From Candidatus Kuenenia stuttgartensis (lineage in GTDB: Bacteria > Planctomycetota > Planctomycetia > Pirellulales > UBA1268): 49,388 nt of DNA. The position numbers and the translations under genes are program-made. The notes beneath the pieces were generated by a model. It saw only the letters and a list, made by a program, of their open reading frames with translations. It was not told where the DNA came from and ran no database searches. Positions within the stretch are counted from its first letter, which is position 1; each line of letters begins with the position of its first letter. Below, in pieces: positions 27,574 to 41,786 of the stretch. The DNA lies in contig CAMCYH010000006.1 of the NCBI GenBank assembly GCA_945883745.1, forward strand, positions 1 through 49,388, in the 5' to 3' direction.

Positions 27574-29352
27574 GTGACAAACAGCGACATCAGCGCCGTC
27601 TTCGACCACGTGGCCGACCTCCTGGAATACCAGGGGGGCAACGTCTTTCGCGTGCGGGCTTACCGAAATGCTGCCCGCACGATTTCCGTGATGGTCGAGT
27701 CGCTGGCGAGCGTCCGCTCCGATTCGTACCGGAAGCTCACCGATATCGATGGGATCGGGGTCGACCTGGCTGGCAAGATCGAGACATTGCTCGATACGGG
27801 GCGGCTGCCGCTGCTCGACGATCTGGAGGCGAAGATTCCAGCCGTCGTGTTCAAGCTGATGCGTGTGCCGGGCCTGGGCCCGAAGAAGGTGAAAGCCCTC
27901 GTCGACGAGCTGCAGGTCGATTCCCTCGATGCCTTGGAGCAGGCCTGCCGCGAGGGTCGCGTTCGGGACGTGAAGGGATTCGGTGAAAAAACGCAGGCGG
28001 CGATTCTGGAAAACATCGGCTTTGCGAAGAGCCCGGAGCATGACCGTCTGTTGTGGGAGGAGGCGGATGCGATCGTGCAGCAGCTCCTGGCTTGGATGCG
28101 GGAGTGCCCGGCCGTACGGCAGGCCGAGGGGGCGGGCAGCTGGCGGCGGGGCCGGGAGACGGTGGGTGACATCGACATTCTCGTTGACAGCGACAAGGCT
28201 ACGGCCGTGATGGATCACCTCCAGGCCTGGAAGGAGTGCGGTGATCTACTCCTGCGCGGCGATACGAAGACCAGCGTGCGGGGGCCGCGGGGCGTGCAGA
28301 TCGACCTTCGTGTGGTAGAGCAGGACTCGTTTGGGTCGGCATGGCAGTACTTCACCGGCTCGAAGGATCACAACGTACGGCTGCGGTCACGGGCCCGCGA
28401 CCGGCAGCTCACGATCAATGAATACGGCGTATTTCGTCTCGTACCCGGTGCCGACGCCGATTCGAAGCCGGTGAAGGGCGCGGCCGTTGCCGGCCGTACG
28501 GAGCAGGATGTCTACCGAGCCGTAGGATTGCCCTGGATTCCGCCCGAGATCCGCGAGGGAGGGGACGAGATCGGGCTGGCCGATCGTGACGAGCTTCCGA
28601 CGCTCGTCACGATCGAAGACATCCGCGGTGACCTCCACATGCACACCACTGCCACGGACGGCGAGGCGACGCTGGGGGAGATGGTGCGGGCGGCGATCGA
28701 GCGAGGGCTTTCCTACATCGCGATCACCGACCACGGGCAGCGCGTCACAATGGCCCACGGGCTCGACGCCAAGCGGCTCCAGCAACAATGGGGCGAGATC
28801 GATCGGCTCAATGACTCGCTCGCCGAGGAGGGCCGGTCCCCGATCGTGGTGCTCAAGGGGATCGAGGTCGACATTCTCGAGAAGGGAGGGCTCGATCTGC
28901 CCGACGCTGTGCTCGAGCAGGCCGACTGGGTCGTGGCGAGTCTCCATTACGGTCAGAATCAGCCGCGCGAAAGGATCACGAAACGGATCGTCGAAGCCAT
29001 CGAGAATCCCTGCGTGAGTGTGATCGGTCATCCCACCGGCCGGCTCATCAATCGCCGTCCGGCCTACGAGGTCGACATGGAGGCGGTGATCGAGGCGGCT
29101 GCCAAGGCCGGCACGTTTCTCGAGATCAACGCCAACCCCTGGCGGCTCGACCTCAATGTGCCGCATGCCGCAGCGGCGAAGAAGGCGGGCGTGAAGCTCG
29201 TGATCTCGACCGACGCCCATTCCACCCGGGGGTTTGACGTGTTGCGGTGCGGCGTTTTGCAGGCGAGGCGGGCCGGCTTGGAGAAGGAAGACATCGCCAA
29301 CACCCGCTCCCTGGACCAGCTGAAGAAGTTGATCAAACGGGGAAACTTGTGA
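27574..29352 (+). CDS. polX: DNA polymerase/3'-5' exonuclease PolX
   Basis: 592 residues from the GTG at 27574. Family X repair polymerase with PHP domain. Order: N-terminal helix-hairpin-helix units (DIDGIGVDLAGKIE, VPGLGPKKVKAL), the nucleotidyltransferase core (GSWRRGRETVGDIDILVDS, later VQIDLRVV), then a PHP domain with its metal ligands (DLHMHTTATDGE, AITDHGQR, GIEVDI, HPTGR). Function: short-gap filling in base excision repair, with 3'-5' exonuclease from the PHP part. Downstream, two structured repeats lie before the convergent FGE gene. Confidence 0.93.
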   Translation: MTNSDISAVFDHVADLLEYQGGNVFRVRAYRNAARTISVMVESLASVRSDSYRKLTDIDGIGVDLAGKIETLLDTGRLPLLDDLEAKIPAVVFKLMRVPGLGPKKVKALVDELQVDSLDALEQACREGRVRDVKGFGEKTQAAILENIGFAKSPEHDRLLWEEADAIVQQLLAWMRECPAVRQAEGAGSWRRGRETVGDIDILVDSDKATAVMDHLQAWKECGDLLLRGDTKTSVRGPRGVQIDLRVVEQDSFGSAWQYFTGSKDHNVRLRSRARDRQLTINEYGVFRLVPGADADSKPVKGAAVAGRTEQDVYRAVGLPWIPPEIREGGDEIGLADRDELPTLVTIEDIRGDLHMHTTATDGEATLGEMVRAAIERGLSYIAITDHGQRVTMAHGLDAKRLQQQWGEIDRLNDSLAEEGRSPIVVLKGIEVDILEKGGLDLPDAVLEQADWVVASLHYGQNQPRERITKRIVEAIENPCVSVIGHPTGRLINRRPAYEVDMEAVIEAAAKAGTFLEINANPWRLDLNVPHAAAAKKAGVKLVISTDAHSTRGFDVLRCGVLQARRAGLEKEDIANTRSLDQLKKLIKRGNL

Positions 29353-29378
29353 GCACGGTGTCGTTTGTGCTGATCCCG

Positions 29379-29519
29379 GCTTCGAGCTACCGCTACCCCT
29401 TCGCCGGACGCTTACTACGGGCATCGTGCCCTTCGTTCGCTCGCTGCCAGCTTCGCTCCCGGCATCCATGCCTTCGCTTGCTGCCAACGCCGGCTCCCGG
29501 GGTAGCGGTAGCCCGAAGC
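29379..29519 (-). repeat. Structured intergenic repeat, copy 2 (core on minus strand)
   Basis: 141 nt. The outer arms 29379-29399 and 29499-29519 form a 21-bp stem with a single non-Watson-Crick position, which is G-U when read on the minus strand. On that strand the interior has AGCCGGCGT, the GGCAT-GG-ATGCC hairpin, a GGGCA-CGA-TGCCC hairpin and the core AGCGTCCGGCGA directly before the 3' arm. The core and interior resemble the copies at 11749 and 29547, but the arm sequence does not. It lies in the 365-bp gap between convergent polX and FGE genes. Short reading frames here are spurious. Confidence 0.7.
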
Positions 29520-29546
29520 CTCACCCACATCGATTCAGTTGACGAA

Positions 29547-29686
29547 GGCTCAGGGCTGTCCATGCCCTCGAGCGAGCTATGGAAGCGAGCGAAGCCGGGA
29601 TGGCGAAGCGAAGCGGACATGCAGAGAGCCGAGGCCGGGAGGGCCGAGGCGAACGTCCAGCGAGAGGGCGTGGGCGGCCTTGAGCC
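29547..29686 (+). repeat. Structured intergenic repeat, copy 3
   Basis: 140 nt. The left arm is 29547-29570 and the right arm 29661-29686. The 22-bp stem has 18 Watson-Crick pairs and four non-canonical positions (arm positions 7, 11, 13 and 17), all G-U on the plus strand. The interior shows the hairpin GCC-GGGAT-GGC, a GGCC-GGGAG-GGCC hairpin and the core AACGTCCAGCGA just before the right arm. It is tail-to-tail with copy 2 (spacing 27 bp) in the gap between polX and the FGE gene. Confidence 0.68.
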
Positions 29687-29717
29687 GGGGTGGGCGAATA
29701 CGGTGATGTGATGCGGG

Positions 29718-30791
29718 CTACGGTGACTTCACGCACCGAAACCCGATGTGGTTGGTGCCGCTCGAGATTTCACCTTTGCCGCGTGTGCCGACGATGTAGC
29801 GGGCGCAGTACTGGTCTGAACAGAGGAAGGATCCGCCCCGCTGGACTCGCTTGGGCTGGCCCGGCTCCTGAGGGTCGAAGCTGTCAGGGGGGCCCTGGGG
29901 ATTGCGGATGCCATCGCGGGCGCGGCGGATCTGTGTGACATACGTGTCGGGGCGATACCAGTCGCTGCACCATTCCCACACGTTGCCCGACATGTCATGG
30001 AGGCCGTATGCGTTGGGAGGATAACAGCCGACCGGCGCAATCCCGACGTAACCGTCGGCCGCCGTATTTTCATCGGGAAAGTGGCCCTGCCAGGTGTTGG
30101 CCATCCAGCGATCACCCGGCTGGAACTCGTCGCCCCACGGATACGCTGCTCCTTCCACACCGCCGCGAGCGGCTCGCTCCCACTCAGCCTCGGTCGGCAG
30201 CCGCTTCCCTGCCCACGCAGCGTAGGCGAGAGCATCGTCGTAGGCGACCTGCACCACCGGGTCGTTCTCATGCCCTTCGAGCGAACTCCCCGGTCCGAGC
30301 GGGTGCCGCCAGTTGGCGCCGGGCACGTAGTTCCACCAACGGAGATGGGCGGCCCCCGTTTCGTCCCGGAGCGGCACGGCCTCCGGTGGTGGCGAAAACA
30401 CGATCGACCCGGCGACGAGATTTTCCGCCGGTGCCCCCGGAAAATCAGCAGGCGACGGTTTCCTCTCGGCGACCGTGACATAGCCGGTCGCAGTGACGAA
30501 GGCGGTGAACTCAGCGTTGGTGACCTCCGTGGCATCCATCCAGAAGCCATCTACGTGCACCCGGTGGATAGGGCGGGCGTCGTTCATCGGATCGGGGCCG
30601 CCATGGGGGAGGCTCCGCGGATCGTCGCAGCCCATGTCGAAGCTGCCGCCAGGAATCCAGACCATGCCGGGCGGGGGAGGAACCGTCGGCGGCCGTTCGC
30701 TCGACGGATCGGTCGCCTGCCGGCAGGCGACCGGCATGATGGCAACCATGCAGGCAAGCCAACAACGGCAGGCGGTCGGATGGCGAAGCAT
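29718..30791 (-). CDS. Formylglycine-generating enzyme (sulfatase maturation), lipoprotein-like
   Basis: 357 residues from ATG 30791. The enzyme oxidises a cysteine (or serine) in sulfatase active sites to formylglycine. Both catalytic cysteines of SUMF1-type enzymes are present five residues apart, Cys324 and Cys329, in RGGSFLCSDQYCARY. Family signatures: IPGGSFDMG, EVTNAEF, RLPTEAEWERAARGG, GNVWEW and GFRCVKSP at the end. The N-terminus has a hydrophobic stretch ending in MPVAC, resembling a lipobox, so it may act in the periplasm. It follows the CHAD gene by 14 nt on the same strand. No sulfatase gene is in the window. Confidence 0.9.
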   Translation of the reverse strand: MLRHPTACRCWLACMVAIMPVACRQATDPSSERPPTVPPPPGMVWIPGGSFDMGCDDPRSLPHGGPDPMNDARPIHRVHVDGFWMDATEVTNAEFTAFVTATGYVTVAERKPSPADFPGAPAENLVAGSIVFSPPPEAVPLRDETGAAHLRWWNYVPGANWRHPLGPGSSLEGHENDPVVQVAYDDALAYAAWAGKRLPTEAEWERAARGGVEGAAYPWGDEFQPGDRWMANTWQGHFPDENTAADGYVGIAPVGCYPPNAYGLHDMSGNVWEWCSDWYRPDTYVTQIRRARDGIRNPQGPPDSFDPQEPGQPKRVQRGGSFLCSDQYCARYIVGTRGKGEISSGTNHIGFRCVKSP

Positions 30792-30805
30792 GGAGCAAGC
30801 CGAGG

Positions 30806-31765
30806 TCAGGCGGAGCGACGGCGGAGCGTGCGATCGAACGTGCGGCGTAGCGATAGCCGCCGATTGTCATCCCACCACTTTGCAAAATCCTTGCGAGCTC
30901 GATTGGCCAACCGCTGCTCATGTCGTCGCAGCCGTTCAAGCACAGCACGGTGGGTGGATGCATTGTCCTCGCGGGACCAGCGATGAAATCGATCGGCGGC
31001 CGCCGCATGATCGGTGAAGTCGCCCAGCGTCTCCTGTAGTTCCTCGAGCGCCGCATGGCAGCGGGTCCGCACTCGTTCAGGAAATACGGTCGCAAAAATC
31101 TCCAGGATGTAGCGGATCTTCTTGCCCTCAATACGAAAGGCGTGGAGTTCCTCAGCCGTTTGCATACGGCGATCGGCGGCGGCGAAGAAATGGCCGACGA
31201 TCGGTCGAAAACGGCGTCGGGCGTAGACCGCAAAGCTGCCGCGCTTGCGACTCCTGCCACGTTCCATTCCTTCCAAGAGGCGTTCGGTCCGCTTCGACCA
31301 GTCGGCCTCCATGAGCTTCTCATAGCGGTCGCGAATGGGCTGCCGTGATACGACACGCTGCCGGGAGAGCATCGCCATGAGGCGACCACGAGCGGTTCTG
31401 CCACCCGCCGACGAGGTCATGCTGCGAGATGCCCGAGCGGTACCCCGTTGCAGATCGTGAGCAAGGCGGCTCGTGAGCACGTCAAGATCGCGGGCCTCAC
31501 CGGCAGCACGCCGCAGCCGCCGAAGTTGCTTCTCGAACCATTCTCGCCTCTTGACCGGTAGCAGTTTGTCAAAGGCCTTGAGTGCTGCGAGCGCACGGCG
31601 TGTCGCCACCCGCAGCTGGTGGACCTGCTCGGGGTCGTCGGCTGGCTCGCAGGCCCGAGGAAGGATCGTCCAGACCGCGAGCAACCGCTTGCGCAGTGTC
31701 CGGTCAGCAACCGTGACGACGGGTGTCGCACCGGCGTCGCTCACGATCCACTTGTTCGATTTCAT
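30806..31765 (-). CDS. CHAD domain protein
   Basis: 319 residues. CHAD domains are alpha-helical and rich in conserved histidine and basic residues, and many bind inorganic polyphosphate. Motifs: VHQLRVATRRALAALKAF early, LRRLRRAAGEARDLDVL, HAFRIEGKKIRYILEIFA late, and ALEELQETLGDFTDHAA. The RIEGKKIRY helix mirrors the RVATRRALA helix, as in duplicated CHAD halves. It lies immediately upstream of the FGE gene on the same strand; no functional link is known. Confidence 0.88.
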   Translation of the reverse strand: MKSNKWIVSDAGATPVVTVADRTLRKRLLAVWTILPRACEPADDPEQVHQLRVATRRALAALKAFDKLLPVKRREWFEKQLRRLRRAAGEARDLDVLTSRLAHDLQRGTARASRSMTSSAGGRTARGRLMAMLSRQRVVSRQPIRDRYEKLMEADWSKRTERLLEGMERGRSRKRGSFAVYARRRFRPIVGHFFAAADRRMQTAEELHAFRIEGKKIRYILEIFATVFPERVRTRCHAALEELQETLGDFTDHAAAADRFHRWSREDNASTHRAVLERLRRHEQRLANRARKDFAKWWDDNRRLSLRRTFDRTLRRRSA

Positions 31766-31906
31766 GAATCCAGGTCCTGCGAAAATCGCAGTCTATCGTC
31801 GCTGCGAGGGGGGCCGCCAGCCACCGCGGCCAACCGGCATATTCGACCCCATCGCCATCGGAAGCGGCGATTCAGTCGACGCACGCCCGGCCCGTGGGAG
31901 GCGGGT

Positions 31907-32749
31907 TCACTCGTGTTTTGTGACCACGACATCTGACGCGAAGATCGTGCCGGCAGCCATCGACCCCTCTCCTGTCCAGAGGCGGCCGGTCAGTGAGATG
32001 CGGTCACCAGCTGCCACATACTCAACCTGGGCGGCATCGAAGCGGACCACCACGTCGTCTGAGAGCCGCAGAAAGAGTCGCCGCATTCCGCCGGCCGGGG
32101 TGGGTACCTGAATGGTCAGCGCGGTCCCACGAACGCCAGTGACGCGGCCGATGATCTCGGTTCGGCTTCCCGGGTCGATCGGAGCCGGCTCGAAATTGCG
32201 AGGAGGGGTAACGATTTCTACGGTTTCCACGTCGTCCATCCCACGTCCCTTCGCGTCGATCATCGCAAGGAGTCGCACGGTCATCCCGACCGCCAGTGTG
32301 GCGGCGGATGCCGGACCACTCACACGCAAGTCCGACACACCGGCTGGATGCAGTTGCACCACGAACGTCGGTGAGTTGTCTCCGACGGCGTCAGTCTCCG
32401 TGAACGCGATCAGCCCACCGGCAACCACCCCGGCAGCAGCCTGCACGATGCCTTGAAACTCGGCCTCCGGCAGACTGTCGATCAGCATCTTGTTGCTCTC
32501 TACCGGGATCGTGATCCGCTTGTTGGTGCCTCGGCAGGCTCCCAGGTTCCAGAGCCGCTCATAGGCCTGCTGGATCGAGGCCGACTTGAAGAATGTGCCC
32601 CAGTGGATCGTGCCGTCCTCGGCGACGGGCGGAGGAGGGGCAGTGGCGGGGCCATAGCCTTGAGCGATCGCGCGATGAGACCAGACGAAGAGCAGCACGG
32701 CCGCCAACGTCATGATGGACACGCGGTAGGGGGTGTGGCAGCAAGGCAT
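31907..32749 (-). CDS. Secreted protein of unknown function
   Basis: 280 residues from the ATG at 32749, with GGAG 9 nt upstream; ATGs at 32758 and 32785 are less well placed. The N-terminus VSIMTLAAVLLFVWSHRAIA is a signal peptide. The mature protein has IQQAYERLWNLGACRG and KRITIPVESNKMLIDSL, and its C-terminal half has two OB-like or beta-barrel units (EIIGRVTGVRGTALTIQVP, then YVAAGDRISLTGRLWTGEG). The beta units suggest a binding domain. The family is not recognised. It lies 147 bp downstream of rpoC on the same strand. Confidence 0.6.
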   Translation of the reverse strand: MPCCHTPYRVSIMTLAAVLLFVWSHRAIAQGYGPATAPPPPVAEDGTIHWGTFFKSASIQQAYERLWNLGACRGTNKRITIPVESNKMLIDSLPEAEFQGIVQAAAGVVAGGLIAFTETDAVGDNSPTFVVQLHPAGVSDLRVSGPASAATLAVGMTVRLLAMIDAKGRGMDDVETVEIVTPPRNFEPAPIDPGSRTEIIGRVTGVRGTALTIQVPTPAGGMRRLFLRLSDDVVVRFDAAQVEYVAAGDRISLTGRLWTGEGSMAAGTIFASDVVVTKHE

Positions 32750-32896
32750 TGGGCGCATCTCCGGAAGTGGTAGGTCGCAGCTCATCTGGAATTCCCAGAG
32801 CTATCGACACTACTTCGCGGATCAGGCCAATTCAAAAAATGCTGGAGTCGCGTGCTTGTGCGACGGAGGCACCCCCTCACGGAGGCAGGAACATCG

Positions 32897-37240
<4,344 letters not shown>

Positions 37241-37301
37241 GTGTTTGTCTCCTGGTGTTCTTCCGACGTTTGATCAACCATGTACCGGCGAAAAGAGTCG
37301 C

Positions 37302-37336
37302 GGTTTCGTTTCGAAACCAATGGAGCTGCCAGCTCC
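37302..37336 (-). other. Two tandem hairpins in the rpoB-rpoC spacer
   Basis: The spacer between rpoB and rpoC holds two short perfect hairpins. One is 37302-37318 (7-bp stem GGTTTCG/CGAAACC, 3-nt loop). The other is 37322-37336 (6-bp stem GGAGCT/AGCTCC, 3-nt loop). No T-run follows on the minus strand, so they are not terminators; RNA processing or stability is more likely. Such small hairpins can be chance, which is why confidence is modest. Confidence 0.4.
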
Positions 37337-37382
37337 GCTTTCTCATGGAGACGAAGGCCACGATGGCCTCGCCCCCATGAAA

Positions 37383-40300
37383 CTAGATCCTTCTTTTTTC
37401 AAGTTGCATGTTCAGCCCCAGACCACGGATCTCGTTGGTGAGCACGTCGAAGCTGGCGGGCGTGCCGGCTTCCAGCGTATTTTCGCCCTTCACCATGCTC
37501 TCGTAGATCTTCGTCCGTCCTTCCACGTCATCGCTCTTGACGGTGAGCAACTCCTGAAGGATGTAGGCGGCGCCGTAGGCCTCCAATGCCCAGACTTCCA
37601 TTTCACCGAACCGCTGACCACCGAAGCGGGCCTTGCCGCCGAGAGGTTGCTGGGTGATGAGTGAATAGGGGCCCGTAGACCGGGCGTGCACCTTGTCGTC
37701 GACCAGGTGATGGAGTTTGAGCATGTAGATGTAGCCGACGGTTGTTTCCTGCTCGAGCGGCTCACCGGTGCGGCCGTCGAAGAGTTGTGCCTTGCCGTGT
37801 TTCGGCAGTCCCGCATCGGCCAAAACGGCGTTGATGTCATCCTCGCTGGCACCGTCGAAGACGGGCGTGATGGCCTGGAAGCCAAGGACCTTCCCGGCCC
37901 AGCCAAGGTGGGTCTCGAGAATCTGCCCGACGTTCATACGGCTCGGCACACCGAGGGGGTTGAGCAGGATCTGCACCGGCGTCCCATCGGCAAGAAAGGG
38001 CATGTCTTCCTTGGGGAGGATCTTGGCGATAACACCCTTGTTTCCGTGGCGGCCAGCCATCTTATCGCCGACGGAAATCACCCGCTTGGCTGCGACATAG
38101 ACCTTCACCATTTGCAGCACGCCGGGGCGAAGTTCGTCACCCCGCTTCATGCTGTTGAGCGTCCGCTCCTTTGCGTCGATGGCGTTTTCCACCGACGGCC
38201 ACATCGTCTTGTGGAGTTTGTCGATGTCGGCCTTCCGCTGGGGCGACCGGATGTCGAGGGCATCGAGACTGAATGACTGGGCTCGCTCCGCCACGACCTT
38301 GTGGTCCTGGTTCCGCACCAACGGACTGCCATCGGCTGCCGTGAGCGGCTTTTGAAGGACCTTCTCGAACTCGGAGACCATGGCCCCAAAGGCCTCGGCG
38401 ACAGTCAGGTTGCCCTGGCTCTCGACCTCTTTGACCTGCTTTTGGAACTCCCGCCTTTCCTCCTCCGAGAGGCTCATCTGCCGCGAGAACTTCTCAGTGG
38501 CAATGACGATACCTTCCACACCCGAGGGCACTTCCAGCGAGTCGTTTTTCACATCCTCACCGGCCCGGCCGAAGATGGCATGGAGGAGCTTTTCCTCAGG
38601 GGTAAGTTCCGTCTTGCTCTTGGGCGAGACCTTGCCGACCAGAATGTCACCGGGGCGGACGTACGTGCCGATCTTGACAATGCCCCCTTCGTCGAGGTTC
38701 TTCAACGCCCGCTCGCCCACGTTGGGAATGTCGCGCGTGAACTCCTCGCGACCGAGTTTGGTGTCGCGGATCTCGATGTCGTATTCCTCGATATGGATCG
38801 AGGTGTAGACGTCGTCCTCAACAAGTTCTTCGCTGATGATGATCGCGTCTTCGAAATTGAAGCCGTCCCAGGCCATGAAGCCCACGAGGACGTTGCGACC
38901 GAGCGCGAGTTCGCCCTTGTAGGTAGCGGCCCCATCCGCAATCACGTCACCCTTCTCGACCTTCTGGCCGAGCATGACGATCGGCTTTTGGTTTTGGCAG
39001 GTGCGTTCGTTGAGGCCCACATATTTCCGCAACGGGTAGACATCAGGCATTCCCGAGGCCGGCGTGACCTCGATCGACTCGGCGTCGACATAGGTCACGG
39101 TGCCCTTCTTGGCGGCCCGGACGAGCAGGCCGGAGTTGGTAGCAACGTCCCGCTCCATGCCGGTGGCAACCACTGGCGGTTCAGTGACGAGGAGCGGCAC
39201 CGCCTGCCGCTGCATGTTGGACCCCATGAGGGCGCGGTTGGCGTCGTCATGCTCGAGAAAGGGAATCAGGCCGGCGGAGACACCCACCATCTGACTCGGG
39301 GCGACGTCGATGTACTCGACTTTTTCGGCAGGCACGAGCACGAAGTCACCACGCTGGCGAGCAACGATCGTGTCGCCCTGCAGTTTTCCGTCGATCACGA
39401 GCGCATCAGCCGGGGCAAGGCAGGCCTCATGCTCCTCGTCAGCCCGCAGCCAGACCACGTCGTCGGTGAGTTTGCTCTTCGCCACCTTGCGATACGGCGT
39501 GACGAGAAAACCATATGAGTCGACACCGGAGTAGATCGCGAGGCTGGAAATGAGGCCGATGTTCGTACCTTCCGGTGTCTCGATGGGACAGATCCGTCCG
39601 TAGTGCGAAATGTGCACGTCCCGAACCTCGAAACCCGCCCGCTTTCGATTCAGGCCGCCTGGGCCGAGCGCGGAAAGCCGCCGCTCATGCGTCAGCATCG
39701 AGAGCGGGTTGGTCTGGTCGACCACCTGCGAAAGCTCACCGCGACCGAAGAAGTACTCGATCGCTGCCGAAATGCTCTTCGGATTGATGAGCGTCCGCGG
39801 GGACATTTCAGTCACATCCTTGAGGCTCATCCGCTCCTGCACCGTGCGGCGGAGTTTCAGAAAGCCCTTCCGCAATTCATCACTGGCAAGCTCATCGATC
39901 GTCCGGAGGCGGCGGTTGCCAAGGTGATCGATGTCATCCACCTCGACCTCCCCCTCACCTTCACTCAACTGCAGCATGTACTTGATGGCGGCGATGAGAT
40001 CCTCGGCGCGGAGGGTCATCTCCGTTTCGGGCACATTGAGATCGAGTTTGCGATTGATACGAAATCGCCCCACGCGTCCGAGACGGTAGCGGTTCGTGTC
40101 TTTGAACTTTTCGTCGAACAGAGTGACTGCCTTGTCCAAGGCCGGTGGATTGCCGGGGCGGAGGCGTTGGTAGATGCGGATAAGAGCATCCTGATGGCTC
40201 GGAGCGACAGCGGTCCGGCGCCGCGCCTCGTCGGCGTCTTCGCGAAGGCTGTTCATGATCAGGGGCACCTTTTGCTCCTGCATCACCTCGACCGCCTTGA

Positions 40301-41135
40301 GCCCCGAGGTGCAGATCAGCTCAGCCTGGTCGTGCGTGATCGTGTTGCCGGCATCGACGATGATCTCGCCGGCCCGCTCACTCCCCTTTGGATAGACGAT
40401 GTCGTCGACGGCGATCTTGCCCTCAAGTTTGCCGACGCTGCGGCCACCGACCACCTTCTCAACGACCGTTTTGTAGAAGAGTTTAAGGATCTCGGAATCG
40501 CGGCTGTATTTCGGATCCATCGCCCGCAAGAGCGTGAGCGCCGAAAACTTCCCGCTCTGGTCGATCCGAACCTGGAGCGTGTCTTTCTTTGAGACATTGA
40601 TCTCGATCCAGCTGCCGCGCTCGGGAATGATGCGGCAGTTGTGCGTCTTTCGATCAGCCGATTCGGTATCTGCTACGAAATCGATGCCGGGCGAACGATG
40701 GAGCTGGCTGACGACAACCCGTTCGGCACCATTGATGATGAATTCGCCGCCACCAAGCATGATCGGGATATCGCCGAGGTACACCTCTTCTTCGATCGGT
40801 TGCTCACGAGTGAGCCGCAACCAAACTCGCAGCGGCCGGCCATAGGTGAGACGGAGCTGCCGGCACTCATCCGGTGTATACCTTGGCTTGCCGAGGTCGT
40901 AGCGGAGATACTCAAGCTTGACGGTCTTGTCGTAGCTCTCGATCGGGAAGATTTCCCGCAGCACGCCCTCGATGCCCTGATCCTTCCGCTTGTTCGGGGC
41001 GACGTCGTACTGCAGAAACGCTTCGAAGAAGCGGGTTTGGATTTCGGTGAGGTCGGGAATGACGTGGCTGGCGCGGCGGCTTCCAAACTGACGGACTTCG
41101 GTGGGCTGGAGTCGGCGAACGGCGCGAGTTGCCAT
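37383..41135 (-). CDS. rpoB: DNA-directed RNA polymerase subunit beta
   Basis: 1250 residues from the ATG at 41135, with AAGGAG upstream. Forms the catalytic centre with beta-prime. Motifs seen: [13 protein letters not shown] (fork region), [20 protein letters not shown] and [11 protein letters not shown] in the rifampicin pocket area, [17 protein letters not shown], and [17 protein letters not shown]. The C-terminus is the [12 protein letters not shown] to [19 protein letters not shown] region. Length and order are normal for the family. It is preceded by rplL with a strong hairpin in the gap. Confidence 0.98.
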   Translation of the reverse strand: MATRAVRRLQPTEVRQFGSRRASHVIPDLTEIQTRFFEAFLQYDVAPNKRKDQGIEGVLREIFPIESYDKTVKLEYLRYDLGKPRYTPDECRQLRLTYGRPLRVWLRLTREQPIEEEVYLGDIPIMLGGGEFIINGAERVVVSQLHRSPGIDFVADTESADRKTHNCRIIPERGSWIEINVSKKDTLQVRIDQSGKFSALTLLRAMDPKYSRDSEILKLFYKTVVEKVVGGRSVGKLEGKIAVDDIVYPKGSERAGEIIVDAGNTITHDQAELICTSGLKAVEVMQEQKVPLIMNSLREDADEARRRTAVAPSHQDALIRIYQRLRPGNPPALDKAVTLFDEKFKDTNRYRLGRVGRFRINRKLDLNVPETEMTLRAEDLIAAIKYMLQLSEGEGEVEVDDIDHLGNRRLRTIDELASDELRKGFLKLRRTVQERMSLKDVTEMSPRTLINPKSISAAIEYFFGRGELSQVVDQTNPLSMLTHERRLSALGPGGLNRKRAGFEVRDVHISHYGRICPIETPEGTNIGLISSLAIYSGVDSYGFLVTPYRKVAKSKLTDDVVWLRADEEHEACLAPADALVIDGKLQGDTIVARQRGDFVLVPAEKVEYIDVAPSQMVGVSAGLIPFLEHDDANRALMGSNMQRQAVPLLVTEPPVVATGMERDVATNSGLLVRAAKKGTVTYVDAESIEVTPASGMPDVYPLRKYVGLNERTCQNQKPIVMLGQKVEKGDVIADGAATYKGELALGRNVLVGFMAWDGFNFEDAIIISEELVEDDVYTSIHIEEYDIEIRDTKLGREEFTRDIPNVGERALKNLDEGGIVKIGTYVRPGDILVGKVSPKSKTELTPEEKLLHAIFGRAGEDVKNDSLEVPSGVEGIVIATEKFSRQMSLSEEERREFQKQVKEVESQGNLTVAEAFGAMVSEFEKVLQKPLTAADGSPLVRNQDHKVVAERAQSFSLDALDIRSPQRKADIDKLHKTMWPSVENAIDAKERTLNSMKRGDELRPGVLQMVKVYVAAKRVISVGDKMAGRHGNKGVIAKILPKEDMPFLADGTPVQILLNPLGVPSRMNVGQILETHLGWAGKVLGFQAITPVFDGASEDDINAVLADAGLPKHGKAQLFDGRTGEPLEQETTVGYIYMLKLHHLVDDKVHARSTGPYSLITQQPLGGKARFGGQRFGEMEVWALEAYGAAYILQELLTVKSDDVEGRTKIYESMVKGENTLEAGTPASFDVLTNEIRGLGLNMQLEKRRI

Positions 41136-41290
41136 TGACGAGACACTCCTTGAGAGAGGTTGTAAGAATCAGCGACAGCCGCAGAACGAACCGCAGGGGC
41201 CGGCGCCGAACGGACGGCACGGGGGGCGAACATCACGGGCAGAAGACGCAGACAGAAAAGAAGAAGCTCGCACGCAAAAACTATACCAAA

Positions 41291-41324
41291 CAGGCAGCCG
41301 GGATGCCAAGATCCCGGCTGCCTG
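41291..41324 (-). terminator. Hairpin in the rplL-rpoB gap (partial terminator/attenuator-like)
   Basis: Perfect 14-bp stem (CAGGCAGCCGGGAT / ATCCCGGCTGCCTG) with a 6-nt loop. On the minus strand it is followed by TTTGGTATAGTTTTT, so it can act as an intrinsic terminator of modest strength. In Escherichia coli an attenuator sits at the same place (rplL-rpoB) and cuts rpoBC expression relative to rplJL; this hairpin is a plausible counterpart. Confidence 0.75.
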
Positions 41325-41342
41325 CCGGTATTTATGCGATAT

Positions 41343-41765
41343 TTACTTGAGCGAGACCTTCGCGCCTGACTCCTCAAGCTCCTTCTTGAGCTTCTCAGCG
41401 TCGGCCTTTGAGATCCCTTCCTTCACCTTGGACGGAGCGCCCTCGACCATGTCCTTGGCCTCTTTGAGACCCAGGCCGGTTGCAGCACGCACCACCTTGA
41501 TCACACCGATCTTGTTGTCGCCGAACGCTTCAAGAACGACATCGAATTCAGTCTTCTCAGCGGCAGCCTCGGCACCGCCGGCGGCGGCACCGCCAGCACC
41601 GGGAGCAGCCATCATGACAGCGCCACCAGCAGCCGGCTTGATGCCATGCACTTCGTCGAGGTAGTCAGAAAGCTCTTTGGCAGCTTTCAACGTGAGCCCG
41701 ACGATCTTGTCGCCAAGGTCCTTGGTTTCGTTCGAAAATTCACGTGTTGCTTCAGCCGTTGCCAT
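41343..41765 (-). CDS. rplL: Ribosomal protein L7/L12
   Basis: 140 residues. Stalk protein that binds L10 as dimers and recruits translation factors. The N-terminal helix (residues 15-40) is the dimerisation part, followed by an Ala/Gly-rich hinge ([17 protein letters not shown]). The globular C-domain has the conserved [30 protein letters not shown] and [11 protein letters not shown] segments. A terminator-like hairpin lies just upstream of its ribosome site, and another lies downstream before rpoB. Confidence 0.97.
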   Translation of the reverse strand: MATAEATREFSNETKDLGDKIVGLTLKAAKELSDYLDEVHGIKPAAGGAVMMAAPGAGGAAAGGAEAAAEKTEFDVVLEAFGDNKIGVIKVVRAATGLGLKEAKDMVEGAPSKVKEGISKADAEKLKKELEESGAKVSLK

Positions 41766-41786
41766 CGCTCGGGATCCCTTTCCTTC

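Noticed and set aside
29379..29686. MITE or IS end interpretation of the repeats
   Set aside because: Terminal arms differ between copies and mismatches are G-U on one strand only; no transposase and no clear target duplications.
29393..29711. Short basic open frames in the polX-FGE gap
   Set aside because: They lie wholly inside the structured repeats and the sequence is explained by the stems.
32750..32896. Terminator after rpoC
   Set aside because: A 5-bp stem with a T-run about 10 nt later is too weak to call.
38301..39518. Long open frame on the plus strand inside rpoB
   Set aside because: Antisense shadow of rpoB with no protein family features.
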